Below, in pieces: positions 20,058-29,639 of a stretch of DNA of 33,796 nucleotides. The DNA comes from Caloramator sp. Lineage in GTDB: Bacteria; Bacillota; Clostridia; Clostridiales; Caloramatoraceae. The stretch lies in contig JAOADY010000089.1 of assembly GCA_026417075.1 (NCBI GenBank), forward strand, positions 1 through 33,796, written 5' to 3'. A program made the translations under genes and the position numbers. A model generated the notes under the pieces. That model was not told where the DNA came from. It did not search any database and worked only from the letters and a program-made list of their open reading frames with translations. Each line of letters opens with the position of its first letter. The stretch's first letter is position 1.

Positions 20058-20760
20058 CTATTATCCCCCCTAAATCCTTTATTTTTCCTGTATAAAGTGC
20101 CTTCCCAACTATTGCACCGTAAACATTTAATTCTTTTAATTTATAAATATCCTCTATGGAACTAATTCCTCCTGAAGCTATAATTTTTAAATTTGTTTCT
20201 CTCTTTAAAATGCTTATTTGTTCAAAATTAGGTCCTGAAAGCATTCCATCCCTTAAAATGTCTGTATATATTAAATATTTAAGTCCTAATTTTTCAAGTT
20301 CTACAGCCAAATTTAATGAATTAATATTGCTTATCCTTCCCCATCCGTTTGAAGCAGCATACCCATTTTTAGCATCTATTGAAACTGCAATTTTTTCACC
20401 GAACCTTTTTAATACCTTTACTATTAATTCTTTATCATATAATGCTGCTGTACCTAAAATAACTCTTTTTGCTCCTAAATCAAAAATATATTCAATATCG
20501 CTTATATTCCTAATTCCTCCTCCAATCTGAATAGGTATATTAATTGATTTTATTATTCTGCTTACAGCATCCTTATTTATGATTCTACCGCTAAAAGCTC
20601 CATCAAGATCAACAACATGTATATATTCTGCACCCATCCTTTCCCACATAACTGCAGCTTCTACAGGATCATCATAAAAAATCTCCTTTTTCTCTAAATC
20701 TCCTTGTACTAATCTTACGCATTTTCCATCTTTTAAATCTATTGCTGGAAATATTATCAC
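20026..20760 (-). CDS. hisA: Phosphoribosylformimino-5-aminoimidazole carboxamide ribotide isomerase HisA
   Basis: 244 aa; MIIFPAIDLKDGKCVRLVQGDL, IQIGGGIRN, GAIVGKALYTGKI. Confidence 0.95.
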   Translation of the reverse strand: MIIFPAIDLKDGKCVRLVQGDLEKKEIFYDDPVEAAVMWERMGAEYIHVVDLDGAFSGRIINKDAVSRIIKSINIPIQIGGGIRNISDIEYIFDLGAKRVILGTAALYDKELIVKVLKRFGEKIAVSIDAKNGYAASNGWGRISNINSLNLAVELEKLGLKYLIYTDILRDGMLSGPNFEQISILKRETNLKIIASGGISSIEDIYKLKELNVYGAIVGKALYTGKIKDLGGIIVACKENYFMS

Positions 20761-21362
20761 TTTATCAGCTCCTTAAAATTATTTAAAAGTATACTTCCTA
20801 CTCTTCCACTTTTCTCAGGATGAAACTGCATTCCTATTATATTATCTTTTCTTATGAGTGCTGGAACTTTTGTTCCGTAATCCGAATATAAAACTACTTC
20901 ATTAAAATCCATAGGCTTAACATAATAGGAATGGACAAAATAAACATAATCCTCACTATTAATTCCCTTTGATATATCATCTTCTCTATTTATAATAAGA
21001 CTATTCCACCCCATATGAGGGACCTTTAATTTGCCATCAAACCTTACAACCTCACCTTTTAAAATCCCAAGTCCCCTATGACATCCATCCTCATAGCTTA
21101 CATCATAAAAAAGCTGAAGTCCGAGACAAATTCCAAGTATTACTTTGCCTTTTTTAGCATTTTCCTTTATACAATCAACAATCCCCATATTATTAAGATT
21201 ATTTATAGCTCCTTTAAATGCTCCCACACCTGGAAGTACTATTGCTCTACTGTCATTAATGTCATTAACCTTTGATGTTATTTTTGCATCAAAACCTATA
21301 TTTTTCATAGCTCTAAAAACATTCTTTAAATTTCCTGCTCCATAATCTATAATAGCTATCAT
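20757..21362 (-). CDS. hisH: Imidazole glycerol phosphate synthase glutaminase subunit HisH
   Basis: 201 aa; IDYGAGNLKNV, LPGVGAFKGA, GICLGLQLF, GMQFHPEKSG. Confidence 0.96.
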   Translation of the reverse strand: MIAIIDYGAGNLKNVFRAMKNIGFDAKITSKVNDINDSRAIVLPGVGAFKGAINNLNNMGIVDCIKENAKKGKVILGICLGLQLFYDVSYEDGCHRGLGILKGEVVRFDGKLKVPHMGWNSLIINREDDISKGINSEDYVYFVHSYYVKPMDFNEVVLYSDYGTKVPALIRKDNIIGMQFHPEKSGRVGSILLNNFKELIK

Positions 21363-21378
21363 ATATGCCCTCCAAAAT

Positions 21379-21966
21379 TTATAAACTTCCCTTCGTAGAC
21401 ATTACTCCATCTATATTTTCATTAATTCTTGTAGCTTTTAATAGTGCTCTTCCAAATCCTTTAAATATAGACTCTGCGATATGATGAGAGTTTTCACCGT
21501 ACATTAGATTTATGTGAAGGGTTATCTTAGAATTTATTGCAAAAGCATAAAAAAATTCCTTAATAAGTTCAGTTTCAAAATTTCCTATAAATTCTTTATT
21601 AAAAAGAACATTAAATACAAGATAACCTCTTCCACTTATATCAATAGAGACCATTGACAACGTCTCATCCATAGGTGTAAAAACAGTAGAATATCTCTCT
21701 ATTCCTCTTTTATCTTCTAAACATTTTAAAAATGCTTGTCCTAAAACTATCCCTATATCCTCAACAGTATGATGATTATCAACATCTATGTCTCCTATTG
21801 CTTTTACATTTAAATCAAATAATCCGTGCTTTGCAAAAAGATTAAGCATATGATTTAAAAAACCTACTTTTGTATCTATATCTGCCTTACCTCTTCCATC
21901 TATATTTAAATACATATCTATCTGAGTCTCATTTGTTTTTCTCGTTATATTACTTTCTCTATTCAT
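21379..21966 (-). CDS. hisB: Imidazoleglycerol-phosphate dehydratase
   Basis: 195 aa; GFLNHMLNLFAKHG, DNHHTVEDIGI, NSHHIAESIFKGFGRAL. Confidence 0.95.
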   Translation of the reverse strand: MNRESNITRKTNETQIDMYLNIDGRGKADIDTKVGFLNHMLNLFAKHGLFDLNVKAIGDIDVDNHHTVEDIGIVLGQAFLKCLEDKRGIERYSTVFTPMDETLSMVSIDISGRGYLVFNVLFNKEFIGNFETELIKEFFYAFAINSKITLHINLMYGENSHHIAESIFKGFGRALLKATRINENIDGVMSTKGSL

Positions 21967-23023
21967 TATTTATCACTCTCTTTACAACATCGATAAATTT
22001 GTCATTTTCATATCTGCTCCCTACAGTAACTCTTATACAATTTTTAAGTTCACCTTTTAAATAGGATTTTACAGAAATTTTATACTCTAAAAGAAGTTTA
22101 ATAACCTTATCAAAATTTTTAAATCTAATAAGCAGAAAGTTAGCACATCCTTTGTAAACCTTAATACCTGGAATATCTTTAAGACAGCTTTCCATATATT
22201 CTTTTTCTTCGTTAATTTTTTTAATACTTTCTTTAACAGCATCAATATTCTCAAGCAAAGTAACGGCAGCAATTTGAGAAAAAGTATTTATATTGTAAGG
22301 CGATCTTAACTTATTCAAGGCATCTATTATATTGTTTTGTGCTGCTGCATATCCTATTCTCGCTCCTGCAAGAGCAAAGGCCTTTGACAATGTTCTTAAA
22401 ACTATAAGCCTTTCCTCATCATATATTTTATCGATTACAGTTTCTCCTAAAAACTCATAATAAGCCTCATCAACAACTACAATGCTTTCAGTTTCATTAA
22501 TTACCTTTAAAATTTCTTCCCTCTTAATAGAATTTCCTGTAGGATTATTAGGATTGCATAGAAATATAACTTTCGCTTTATATTCAATTGCTTTTTTTAT
22601 AATTTCATCTATATTAATTTTAAATTCATCATCACAGCTTACTTCAATGGTATTCGCTTCTAAAATATCTGCATATATTTTATACATAGGAAATGTTGGA
22701 ACATGGATTATTATATTATCATTTTTACCTATAAAAGCATTTAATATCATTTGTATTATTTCATCTGAACCATTTCCACATATGATATTATCTTCATTTA
22801 TCATAGTATATTCAGAAATTTTGTGTCTTAAAGATTTGCAGTAAGAGTCAGGATATCTATTTAAATTTATTTTAGAAATTTCTTTAATAAATACATCTTT
22901 GTAGTTTTTAAAAATATCATAGGGATTTTCATTAGCATCAAGTTTTATTTCATAAATATCATTGTTAACTTTATAAGCATGAAGGTTCATTACGCTTTTT
23001 TTAATTAAATTTTCCATCTTCAA
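21959..23023 (-). CDS. hisC: Histidinol-phosphate aminotransferase
   Basis: 354 aa; LDANENPYDIF, GNGSDEIIQMI, NPNNPTGN, RTLSKAFALAGARIGY. Confidence 0.95.
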   Translation of the reverse strand: MKMENLIKKSVMNLHAYKVNNDIYEIKLDANENPYDIFKNYKDVFIKEISKINLNRYPDSYCKSLRHKISEYTMINEDNIICGNGSDEIIQMILNAFIGKNDNIIIHVPTFPMYKIYADILEANTIEVSCDDEFKINIDEIIKKAIEYKAKVIFLCNPNNPTGNSIKREEILKVINETESIVVVDEAYYEFLGETVIDKIYDEERLIVLRTLSKAFALAGARIGYAAAQNNIIDALNKLRSPYNINTFSQIAAVTLLENIDAVKESIKKINEEKEYMESCLKDIPGIKVYKGCANFLLIRFKNFDKVIKLLLEYKISVKSYLKGELKNCIRVTVGSRYENDKFIDVVKRVINNE

Positions 23024-24299
23024 ACCTCACTTTAATAGAATTCGCATGTCCATCAAGTCCCTCTTTTTCTGCAAAATAAATAATTTTATCCTTTACAATT
23101 TTTAAATTATTTTCATCATAATATATGATGCTTGATTTTTTCATAAAACTCTCAACGCTAAGGGATGATGAAAATTTAGCTGTTCCAGATGTTGGCAAGG
23201 TATGATTAGGTCCTGCAAAATAATCTCCTAAAGGCTCTGGAGAATATTTTCCTAAAAAAATAGCTCCTGCATTTTTAATTGTTGGAAGCATTTCAAAGGG
23301 ATTTTGAACCATAAGCTCAAGGTGTTCAGGTGCAATTTCGTTACAAATGTCTATAGCTGTTTTTAAATTATCGGAAATTAAAATCAGACACATATTTTCA
23401 ATTGATTTTTCAATAATGCTCTTTCTTTTTAAAATTTCTTTTTGAATTTTTATATTTTCTATAACTTCTGCAGCGACTTTAGTGCTCGTTGTTATTAAAA
23501 TTGCTGCTGCATTTTCATCGTGCTCGGCTTGTGAGAGCATATCCGACGCTACAAACTTCGGATTTGCTGTCTCATCTGCTATTATACATATTTCACTTGG
23601 ACCTGCGATCATGTCTATATCTACCTTCCCATAAACTAAAGCCTTTGCCCTTGCAACAAAAATATTTCCAGGACCTGTTATTTTATTTACAGGCTCTATA
23701 GACTCTGTACCATAAGAAAGAGCAGCTATAGCCTGAGCTCCCCCTATTTTATAAATCTCATCTATATCGCATATTTTTGCAGCTGCAAGAATATATGGAT
23801 TTATTTTACCTTTTTCATCTGGAGGAGATACTAATACTATAGATTTTACTCCAGCTATTTTTGCCGGTACAGCATTCATAAGTACTGTGGAAGGATATGC
23901 GGCCTTACCTCCTGGAACATATATGCCGACTCTTTCTATTGGTGTTATCTTTTGACCAAGCATAATACCGTCGTTTTTATAAATCATCCATGAGCTTTGA
24001 AAGGTTTTTAAATGATAATCATATATATTCTTTTTTGCTTCTTCAATTATAGAAATAAATTTGCCATCTACAATTTCTAATGCCTCTTCAATTTCCTCTT
24101 CTTTAACCTTTATTTCCTTAAGCTCAACTTTATCAAAGCATTCTGTATAATATAAAATAGCTTCATCTCCCTTTTCCTTTACATCATTTATAATCTTAAT
24201 TACTGATTTATCTATATCATTTAAAAATTCTTCATCCCTGCGGTTTAAATCTCTTATTATTTCTTTATAATCTGATTTATTTACATATATCGTTTTCAT
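23001..24299 (-). CDS. hisD: Histidinol dehydrogenase
   Basis: 432 aa; VGIYVPGGKAAYPSTVLMNAVPAKIAGV, IDMIAGPSEI, LPTSGTAKFSSSLSV. Confidence 0.96.
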   Translation of the reverse strand: MKTIYVNKSDYKEIIRDLNRRDEEFLNDIDKSVIKIINDVKEKGDEAILYYTECFDKVELKEIKVKEEEIEEALEIVDGKFISIIEEAKKNIYDYHLKTFQSSWMIYKNDGIMLGQKITPIERVGIYVPGGKAAYPSTVLMNAVPAKIAGVKSIVLVSPPDEKGKINPYILAAAKICDIDEIYKIGGAQAIAALSYGTESIEPVNKITGPGNIFVARAKALVYGKVDIDMIAGPSEICIIADETANPKFVASDMLSQAEHDENAAAILITTSTKVAAEVIENIKIQKEILKRKSIIEKSIENMCLILISDNLKTAIDICNEIAPEHLELMVQNPFEMLPTIKNAGAIFLGKYSPEPLGDYFAGPNHTLPTSGTAKFSSSLSVESFMKKSSIIYYDENNLKIVKDKIIYFAEKEGLDGHANSIKVRFEDGKFN

Positions 24300-24918
24300 T
24301 CATCTGCCTCCTAAAGTAATCGACGATTTCATAAATCTTATCTGATTTTATTTTATAACTAACCTTATTTGCAATAAGCCTTGCACTTATAGAGCAAATC
24401 TCTTCAATAATTTCAAGTCCATTTTCTTTAAGGGTTGTACCAGTTTCAACTATATCAACTATTACATCTGAAATACCTGCAATAGGTGCAAGTTCCACCG
24501 AGCCGTTAAGCTTTAGAATTTCTACCGGCTCATTTTTATTATTAAAATAATCCTTTGCAACCTTTGGATATTTAGTTGCGACTCTTAATTTCTTACCCTT
24601 TTTATGCTCAAAATCCTTTAATGAAGCTAAAGCAAATTTACATTTCCCATATCCTAAATCCAAAATCTCATAAACATCCGAATCTGTTTCAAGAAGTGTA
24701 TCTTTTCCAACAATACCTATATCAGCAGCTCCATATTCAACATAAATCGGAACATCATCCGCCTTTACAAGTATAATTTTTATTTTAGAATTATCATCTT
24801 CAAATATAAGCTTCCTTGAATTTTTAAAATCGCTAAAATTAAAAACATTCTTCTCTAACTTTTTTATTGTTATATTTGCTATTCTCCCTTTTGCAACAGC
24901 TATTGTAAGATAATCCAC
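24277..24918 (-). CDS. hisG: ATP phosphoribosyltransferase, short form
   Basis: 213 aa; LTIAVAKGRI, YGAADIGIVGKDTLLE, VATKYPKVAKDYF, short HisG partnered with HisZ. Confidence 0.95.
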   Translation of the reverse strand: MDYLTIAVAKGRIANITIKKLEKNVFNFSDFKNSRKLIFEDDNSKIKIILVKADDVPIYVEYGAADIGIVGKDTLLETDSDVYEILDLGYGKCKFALASLKDFEHKKGKKLRVATKYPKVAKDYFNNKNEPVEILKLNGSVELAPIAGISDVIVDIVETGTTLKENGLEIIEEICSISARLIANKVSYKIKSDKIYEIVDYFRRQMNENDICK

Positions 24919-24933
24919 TTCAAAATTCCTCCG

Positions 24934-26211
24934 TTAATGAATTGGTGTAATTTTATTATTTAAAAGAACATGCTCTAAAAATTTATCTTCTTTGCAGCTA
25001 TAAACAACTCCCTTTTCTATGTTGTTAATTTTAAAATTATTTTTTAAAACATAAACTACTTCCTTTGCCTTACCTTTAAAATCTTTAAAAAGTTCATCGT
25101 GCAACTGTGTTTCAACTATAAAATTATTCTGTCTTAAAACCCTTGCTAAAGCCAATGTATTTTCTCTCATATCTTCCTTATAAATCAACAGATAATCTGT
25201 TTTAAAACTTTGCTCCATCTTTTTCATACTAAGCACCTCCATTATTTCATCTACATTTAATCCAAAACCAGTTGCAGGTATTAAATTCCCAAATCTTTGA
25301 GTTAGATTGTCATATCGTCCTCCGCTTATTACTTCTCTCCCATGTCCATCTATATATCCTTTAAAAATAGCCCCGGTATAATAATTGATGTTGCTAACTA
25401 ATCCTAAATCAAATACTATAAAATCTCCATAACCATACTGTGTTATTATCTTATATACTTGTTTTATATTTTCTATAGACTCATCCATATAACTGTTCAA
25501 AACTAATTCCTTTGCCTTTGATATAACTTCAATAGGCTTCCCATATAATCTTGGCAATTTTAATAATACTTCTTTGTTTTTTTCAGGTATATCTGTTTCT
25601 TCAAGCATTCTTTCAAGTTCAAAATAATTTTTGCTTTCAACGTTTTTTCTTATTTCCATCAACCTTTTTTCATCGATATTACAATCATTTAAAGCTCCTT
25701 TAAAAAATCCTACATGCCCTATTTCAATCATAAAGTTTTTAATACCGCAGTTAATAAGGCTGTTTACACCCAGAGAAATTATTTCCGCATCTGAATCAGG
25801 TTCTGACATCCCAAAATATTCAGCCCCTGCCTGCATAAACTCCTTTTTGCCATAACCTATGCTGTTGTTTCTTCTAAACACATTTACTACATAGGACAAT
25901 TTTAAACTCCCTGAAATTTTATTAAAATTAGCTGCAGCAATCCTTGCAATAGGTATTGTCATATCCGGTCTTAACACAAGTATTTTCCCATTTTCATCAA
26001 TAATTTTAAACATTTCATCTCTATTGGTTATAGTATCCATTCCGTAAAACATATCGTAAAATTCGAAGCTTGGAGTAGATATGGGTCTATAACCATAACT
26101 TCTAAAAATTTCTTTAATCCTAGATATTGACCATTCCTTAATTTCATATTCATGATAAAATATATCTTCAACACCTTCTGGAATTATTTCACATAATTTT
26201 TCCAAACTCAT
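24934..26211 (-). CDS. hisZ: ATP phosphoribosyltransferase regulatory subunit
   Basis: 425 aa class II HisRS-like paralog: LRPDMTIPIARIAAANF, YYTGAIFKGYIDGHGREVISGGRYDNL; adjacent to short hisG. Confidence 0.93.
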   Translation of the reverse strand: MSLEKLCEIIPEGVEDIFYHEYEIKEWSISRIKEIFRSYGYRPISTPSFEFYDMFYGMDTITNRDEMFKIIDENGKILVLRPDMTIPIARIAAANFNKISGSLKLSYVVNVFRRNNSIGYGKKEFMQAGAEYFGMSEPDSDAEIISLGVNSLINCGIKNFMIEIGHVGFFKGALNDCNIDEKRLMEIRKNVESKNYFELERMLEETDIPEKNKEVLLKLPRLYGKPIEVISKAKELVLNSYMDESIENIKQVYKIITQYGYGDFIVFDLGLVSNINYYTGAIFKGYIDGHGREVISGGRYDNLTQRFGNLIPATGFGLNVDEIMEVLSMKKMEQSFKTDYLLIYKEDMRENTLALARVLRQNNFIVETQLHDELFKDFKGKAKEVVYVLKNNFKINNIEKGVVYSCKEDKFLEHVLLNNKITPIH

Positions 26212-26234
26212 CCCTCACTTTATTATTTTATCAC

Positions 26235-26260
26235 TTTAATTCGTTAAATTGTTAATAACA
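26235..26260. promoter_or_regulatory. Candidate operator palindromes at the his transcription start region
   Basis: TTTAA-TTCG-TTAAA (26235-26248) and TGTTAATAACA (26250-26260) lie just downstream of the predicted -10. Confidence 0.4.
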
Positions 26261-26262
26261 AT

Positions 26263-26290
26263 AATATACTATAATATACACTGATGTCAA
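26263..26290 (-). promoter_or_regulatory. his operon promoter
   Basis: Minus strand TTGACA (26285-26290), 16-nt spacer, TATATT (26263-26268). Confidence 0.6.
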
Positions 26291-26297
26291 TAAAAAA

Positions 26298-26315
26298 AAG
26301 AGCTTAAAAGCTCTT
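26298..26315 (-). terminator. Intrinsic terminator downstream of glnN
   Basis: AAGAGCTT/AAGCTCTT stem followed on the minus strand by a run of T. Confidence 0.85.
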
Positions 26316-26369
26316 AATTACAAAAATTTATTATTAATAAATTTACCTCCATAGAAATAAAATACAAAA

Positions 26370-28505
26370 TTATATATTAAATAAAAGTTCTCCATAGGTT
26401 GGAATTGGCCACAGCTTTTCATCAACTATTGTTTCAAGCTTATCAGCATCTTCTCTTAAAGATTGCATCGCTGTAAATACTTTATCCTTATAAAAGCATG
26501 CTTTTTCATAAATGTTTTCTTCGATTTCTGATGCTTGTAAATTCGTATTTTCAAGCACATCAATATTATTTTTGAAAGAAGCTAAAACCTTTGATAATTC
26601 GCATAAAAGTTCTTCTTGAACACTAATATCAACTACAATGCCTGTATTTTTTATCTCATTAATTGTTTTTGCTATATCTCCTATAAATCTAATAGTTGCA
26701 GGAAGTATCTGCCTTTTTGCTATATCAAGCATAGTTAAAGCTTCAATATTTATCTGTTTTATATAGGATTCAAGCAATATTTCATATCTTGAATATAGTT
26801 CATCTCTGCTCAATACATTATGTTTTTCAAAAAGTTCAATGGCCTTATCTGTTATAAGGGCTTTTGAAGCCTCTACTGTCGATTTAATATTAGCAAGTCC
26901 TCTTCTTTCTGCTTCTAAAATCCAATCATTAGAATATCCGTCTCCATTGAATATAATTCTATTATGATTGTTAACTATATCCTTTAAAATGTTTTCAACT
27001 TCAACGTTAAAATCCTCCGCTTTTTCAAGTCTATCTGCTATTTCTTTTAGACTTTCTGCAACAATTGTGTTTAATACTGTATTGGCATCTGCAATAGATG
27101 CTGATGATGGAACCATTCTGAATTCAAACTTGTTTCCTGTAAAGGCAAAGGGCGATGTTCTATTTCTATCTGTTATGTCCTTATGAAGTTTTGGAAGAGT
27201 AGTAACTCCTATTTTAAGTTCTTCCTTTTGCTTTACAGCCTTTGCTTCTACTCCATTTCCAAGTTGCTTCAAAATTTCTGTAAGCTGTTCTCCAAGAAAA
27301 ATTGAAAGTATTGCCGGTGGTGCTTCATTTGCTCCAAGTCTGTGGTCATTTCCAGGATTTGCTGCGGATACTCTAAGTAAATCAGAATATTCATCTATTG
27401 ATTTAATAACCGCACATAAGAATACTAAAAACTGTGCATTTTCATGGGGTGTTTTCCCTGGAGCTAATAGATTTTGTCCATCATCTGTACTTAAAGACCA
27501 GTTATTATGCTTTCCCGAACCATTTACCCCGGCAAAGGGCTTTTCATGTAAAAGGCATATAAGATTATGCCTATTTGCAACCTTTTTTAATGTATCCATA
27601 ACTATCTGATTATGATCAGTTGCAGTATTAGCATCTGTGTATATAGTTGCTATTTCATGCTGAGCAGGAGCAACTTCATTATGCTTTGTTTTTGCTGATA
27701 CTCCAAGTTTCCAAAGTTCTATATCAAGTTCTCTCATAAAGGATGCAATTCTTTCTTTAATACTTCCATAATAATGATCCTCAAGCTCCTGACCCTTTGG
27801 TGGTTTTGAACCAAACAGAGTTCTTCCTGCAAACACCAAATCCTTCCTTTGATTGTAAAGTTCTCTGTCAATAATAAAATATTCCTGCTCCGCACCTACC
27901 GTTGGAATAACTCGTTTTGCTGTTGTGTTCCCAAAAAGCCTTAAAACTCTTAATGCCTGTTTTGATAATGCTTCCATTGAGCGAAGCAGAGGTGTTTTTT
28001 TATCAAGGGCTTCGCCTGTATAGGAACAAAATGCGGTCGGTATATAAAGAGTTACCCCTCCCTCATCTTCTTTTAAAAAGGCTGGTGAAGTACAATCCCA
28101 CACTGTATAGCCTCTTGCTTCAAAAGTTGCCCTAAGTCCTCCAGATGGGAAAGATGAGGCATCGGATTCTCCTTTTATAAGTTCTTTCCCTGAAAATTCA
28201 GTTATAGCTTTTCCATCTGATGTTGGAGATATAAAGGAGTCATGCTTTTCTGCCGTAACCCCATTTAACGGTTGAAACCAATGGGTATAATGAGTAGCCC
28301 CTTTTTCAATCGCCCAATCCTTCATAGCATTTGCAACAACCTCAGCTACATTAGCTTCAAGAGGTAATCCTAGTTCAATAGTTCTTTTTAATGCTTTATA
28401 GGTTTCCTTTGGTAGTCTTTCTCTCATAACAGAATCGTTAAATACATTAGCACCAAAAACCTCTGAAATAGTTAATTTATAACATGATTCACTTTTCATA
28501 TACAT
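26370..28505 (-). CDS. glnN: Type III glutamine synthetase
   Basis: 711 aa; [85 protein letters not shown]. Confidence 0.96.
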   Translation of the reverse strand: MYMKSESCYKLTISEVFGANVFNDSVMRERLPKETYKALKRTIELGLPLEANVAEVVANAMKDWAIEKGATHYTHWFQPLNGVTAEKHDSFISPTSDGKAITEFSGKELIKGESDASSFPSGGLRATFEARGYTVWDCTSPAFLKEDEGGVTLYIPTAFCSYTGEALDKKTPLLRSMEALSKQALRVLRLFGNTTAKRVIPTVGAEQEYFIIDRELYNQRKDLVFAGRTLFGSKPPKGQELEDHYYGSIKERIASFMRELDIELWKLGVSAKTKHNEVAPAQHEIATIYTDANTATDHNQIVMDTLKKVANRHNLICLLHEKPFAGVNGSGKHNNWSLSTDDGQNLLAPGKTPHENAQFLVFLCAVIKSIDEYSDLLRVSAANPGNDHRLGANEAPPAILSIFLGEQLTEILKQLGNGVEAKAVKQKEELKIGVTTLPKLHKDITDRNRTSPFAFTGNKFEFRMVPSSASIADANTVLNTIVAESLKEIADRLEKAEDFNVEVENILKDIVNNHNRIIFNGDGYSNDWILEAERRGLANIKSTVEASKALITDKAIELFEKHNVLSRDELYSRYEILLESYIKQINIEALTMLDIAKRQILPATIRFIGDIAKTINEIKNTGIVVDISVQEELLCELSKVLASFKNNIDVLENTNLQASEIEENIYEKACFYKDKVFTAMQSLREDADKLETIVDEKLWPIPTYGELLFNI

Positions 28506-28514
28506 ATCCTCCCT

Positions 28515-28565
28515 AAAAAAAGATAAAGCGCCCTAAAAACATATACTTTATGTTCTTAGAAGCGC
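28515..28565 (-). terminator. Leader terminator upstream of glnN
   Basis: Minus strand GCGCU(U)CUAAGAACAUA-AAGUA-UAUGUUUUUAGGGCGC followed by UUUAUCUUUUUUU, directly before the GGGAGGA RBS. Confidence 0.75.
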
Positions 28566-28574
28566 CGTTGCTTC
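28559..28574 (-). promoter_or_regulatory. ANTAR-like antiterminator hairpin (hexaloop A1/G4) overlapping the glnN leader terminator
   Basis: Minus strand GAAGC-AACGGC-GCUUC; the 3' arm overlaps the 5' arm of the terminator, so the two folds are mutually exclusive. Confidence 0.45.
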
Positions 28575-28682
28575 AAAATTGATTCAATTATATTATTATA
28601 GTAATAGTATATTACAAAAAAAGCAATATGTTTTTGTTAAAAAAGTGTTAATTGTTTTATTTTTTTGCTAATCTTAAATAAA

Positions 28683-29639
28683 TTATACTGTCATTTTACT
28701 GCTGTGTTTACCACATCTGTCTCCAAAACATCCAATTGTATTTCCATTTTCCTCTAATGTTACAACTTCACATCTGTTCGGACATCCATCACATTCAAAA
28801 CTTGATTGTAATACATTGCTTTGGGCAATATTAAATCCTCTGAATTTAGTAACTTCACCCTTCTTAACAGTTTCAGATGAAAGTATTGCTGCACCTATTG
28901 CTCCCATCATATTATAATGGGGAGGAATATAAACCTCAAATCCCAGCGCACTTTCAAAGGCAGCTTTCATTCCTCTGTTTGCTGCAACCCCTCCTTGGAA
29001 AAATACCTTTTGTATTATTTCCTTTCCCTTTGCAACATTATTAAGATAGTTTCTAACTAAAGCCTCACAAAGGCCTCTTATAATATCCTCCTGTTTATAA
29101 CCAAGTTGCTGTTTATGTATCATATCTGATTCGGCAAATACTGCACATCTCCCTGCAATTCTTACTGGAGAAGTTGATTTTAATGCGTAATCCCCAAATT
29201 CTTCTATTGGTATCTCAAGCCTTTCAGCTTGGCGATCGAGGAAGGAACCTGTCCCAGCAGCGCAAACAGTATTCATTGCGAAATCTAATACTATGCCCTC
29301 TCTTAAAATAATAATTTTAGAATCCTGTCCCCCTATTTCAATTATTGTAGAAACTTCTTTATCTATATTAAGCGCTGCTGTAGCATGTGCTGTTATCTCA
29401 TTTTTTACAGCATCTGCACCTATTAAAAAAGATGTTATATTTCTTCCGCTACCTGTTACACCAACAGCCGTTATTTGTTTGTCATCGTATTTTGATTTTA
29501 ATATTTTAAAACCCTCCTGTATTACCTGAATAGGTTTGCCTCTCGTTTTTAAATAAAGTTCTTCAACAACGCTGAAACTTTTATCTAAAAGAACAATATC
29601 AGTACTTACTGAGCCAACATCAACTCCTAAATAGTACAC
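28683..29639 (-). CDS. Acyl-CoA dehydratase activase (BadF/BadG/BcrA/BcrD/HgdC-type ATPase)
   Basis: GVDVGSVSTDIVLLD, VGVTGSGRN, EIGGQDSKII, NTVCAAGTGSFLDRQAERL, FQGGVAANRGM; C-terminal CDGCPNRCEVV. GTG at 29639 has a GGAGGAG RBS. Confidence 0.9.
   Translation of the reverse strand: MYYLGVDVGSVSTDIVLLDKSFSVVEELYLKTRGKPIQVIQEGFKILKSKYDDKQITAVGVTGSGRNITSFLIGADAVKNEITAHATAALNIDKEVSTIIEIGGQDSKIIILREGIVLDFAMNTVCAAGTGSFLDRQAERLEIPIEEFGDYALKSTSPVRIAGRCAVFAESDMIHKQQLGYKQEDIIRGLCEALVRNYLNNVAKGKEIIQKVFFQGGVAANRGMKAAFESALGFEVYIPPHYNMMGAIGAAILSSETVKKGEVTKFRGFNIAQSNVLQSSFECDGCPNRCEVVTLEENGNTIGCFGDRCGKHSSKMTV

Noticed and set aside
22087-22272. Minus-strand 61-aa ORF in another frame inside hisC
   Set aside because: Out-of-frame overlap with a strong CDS; Leu/Lys-rich, no family signal.
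26212-26300. T-box riboswitch upstream of the his operon
   Set aside because: The predicted leader is only a few tens of nucleotides with no specifier stem or T-box sequence.
28319-28687. Possible small gene in the glnN leader region
   Set aside because: No ORF with a convincing start; the region is better explained by terminator and hairpin structure.
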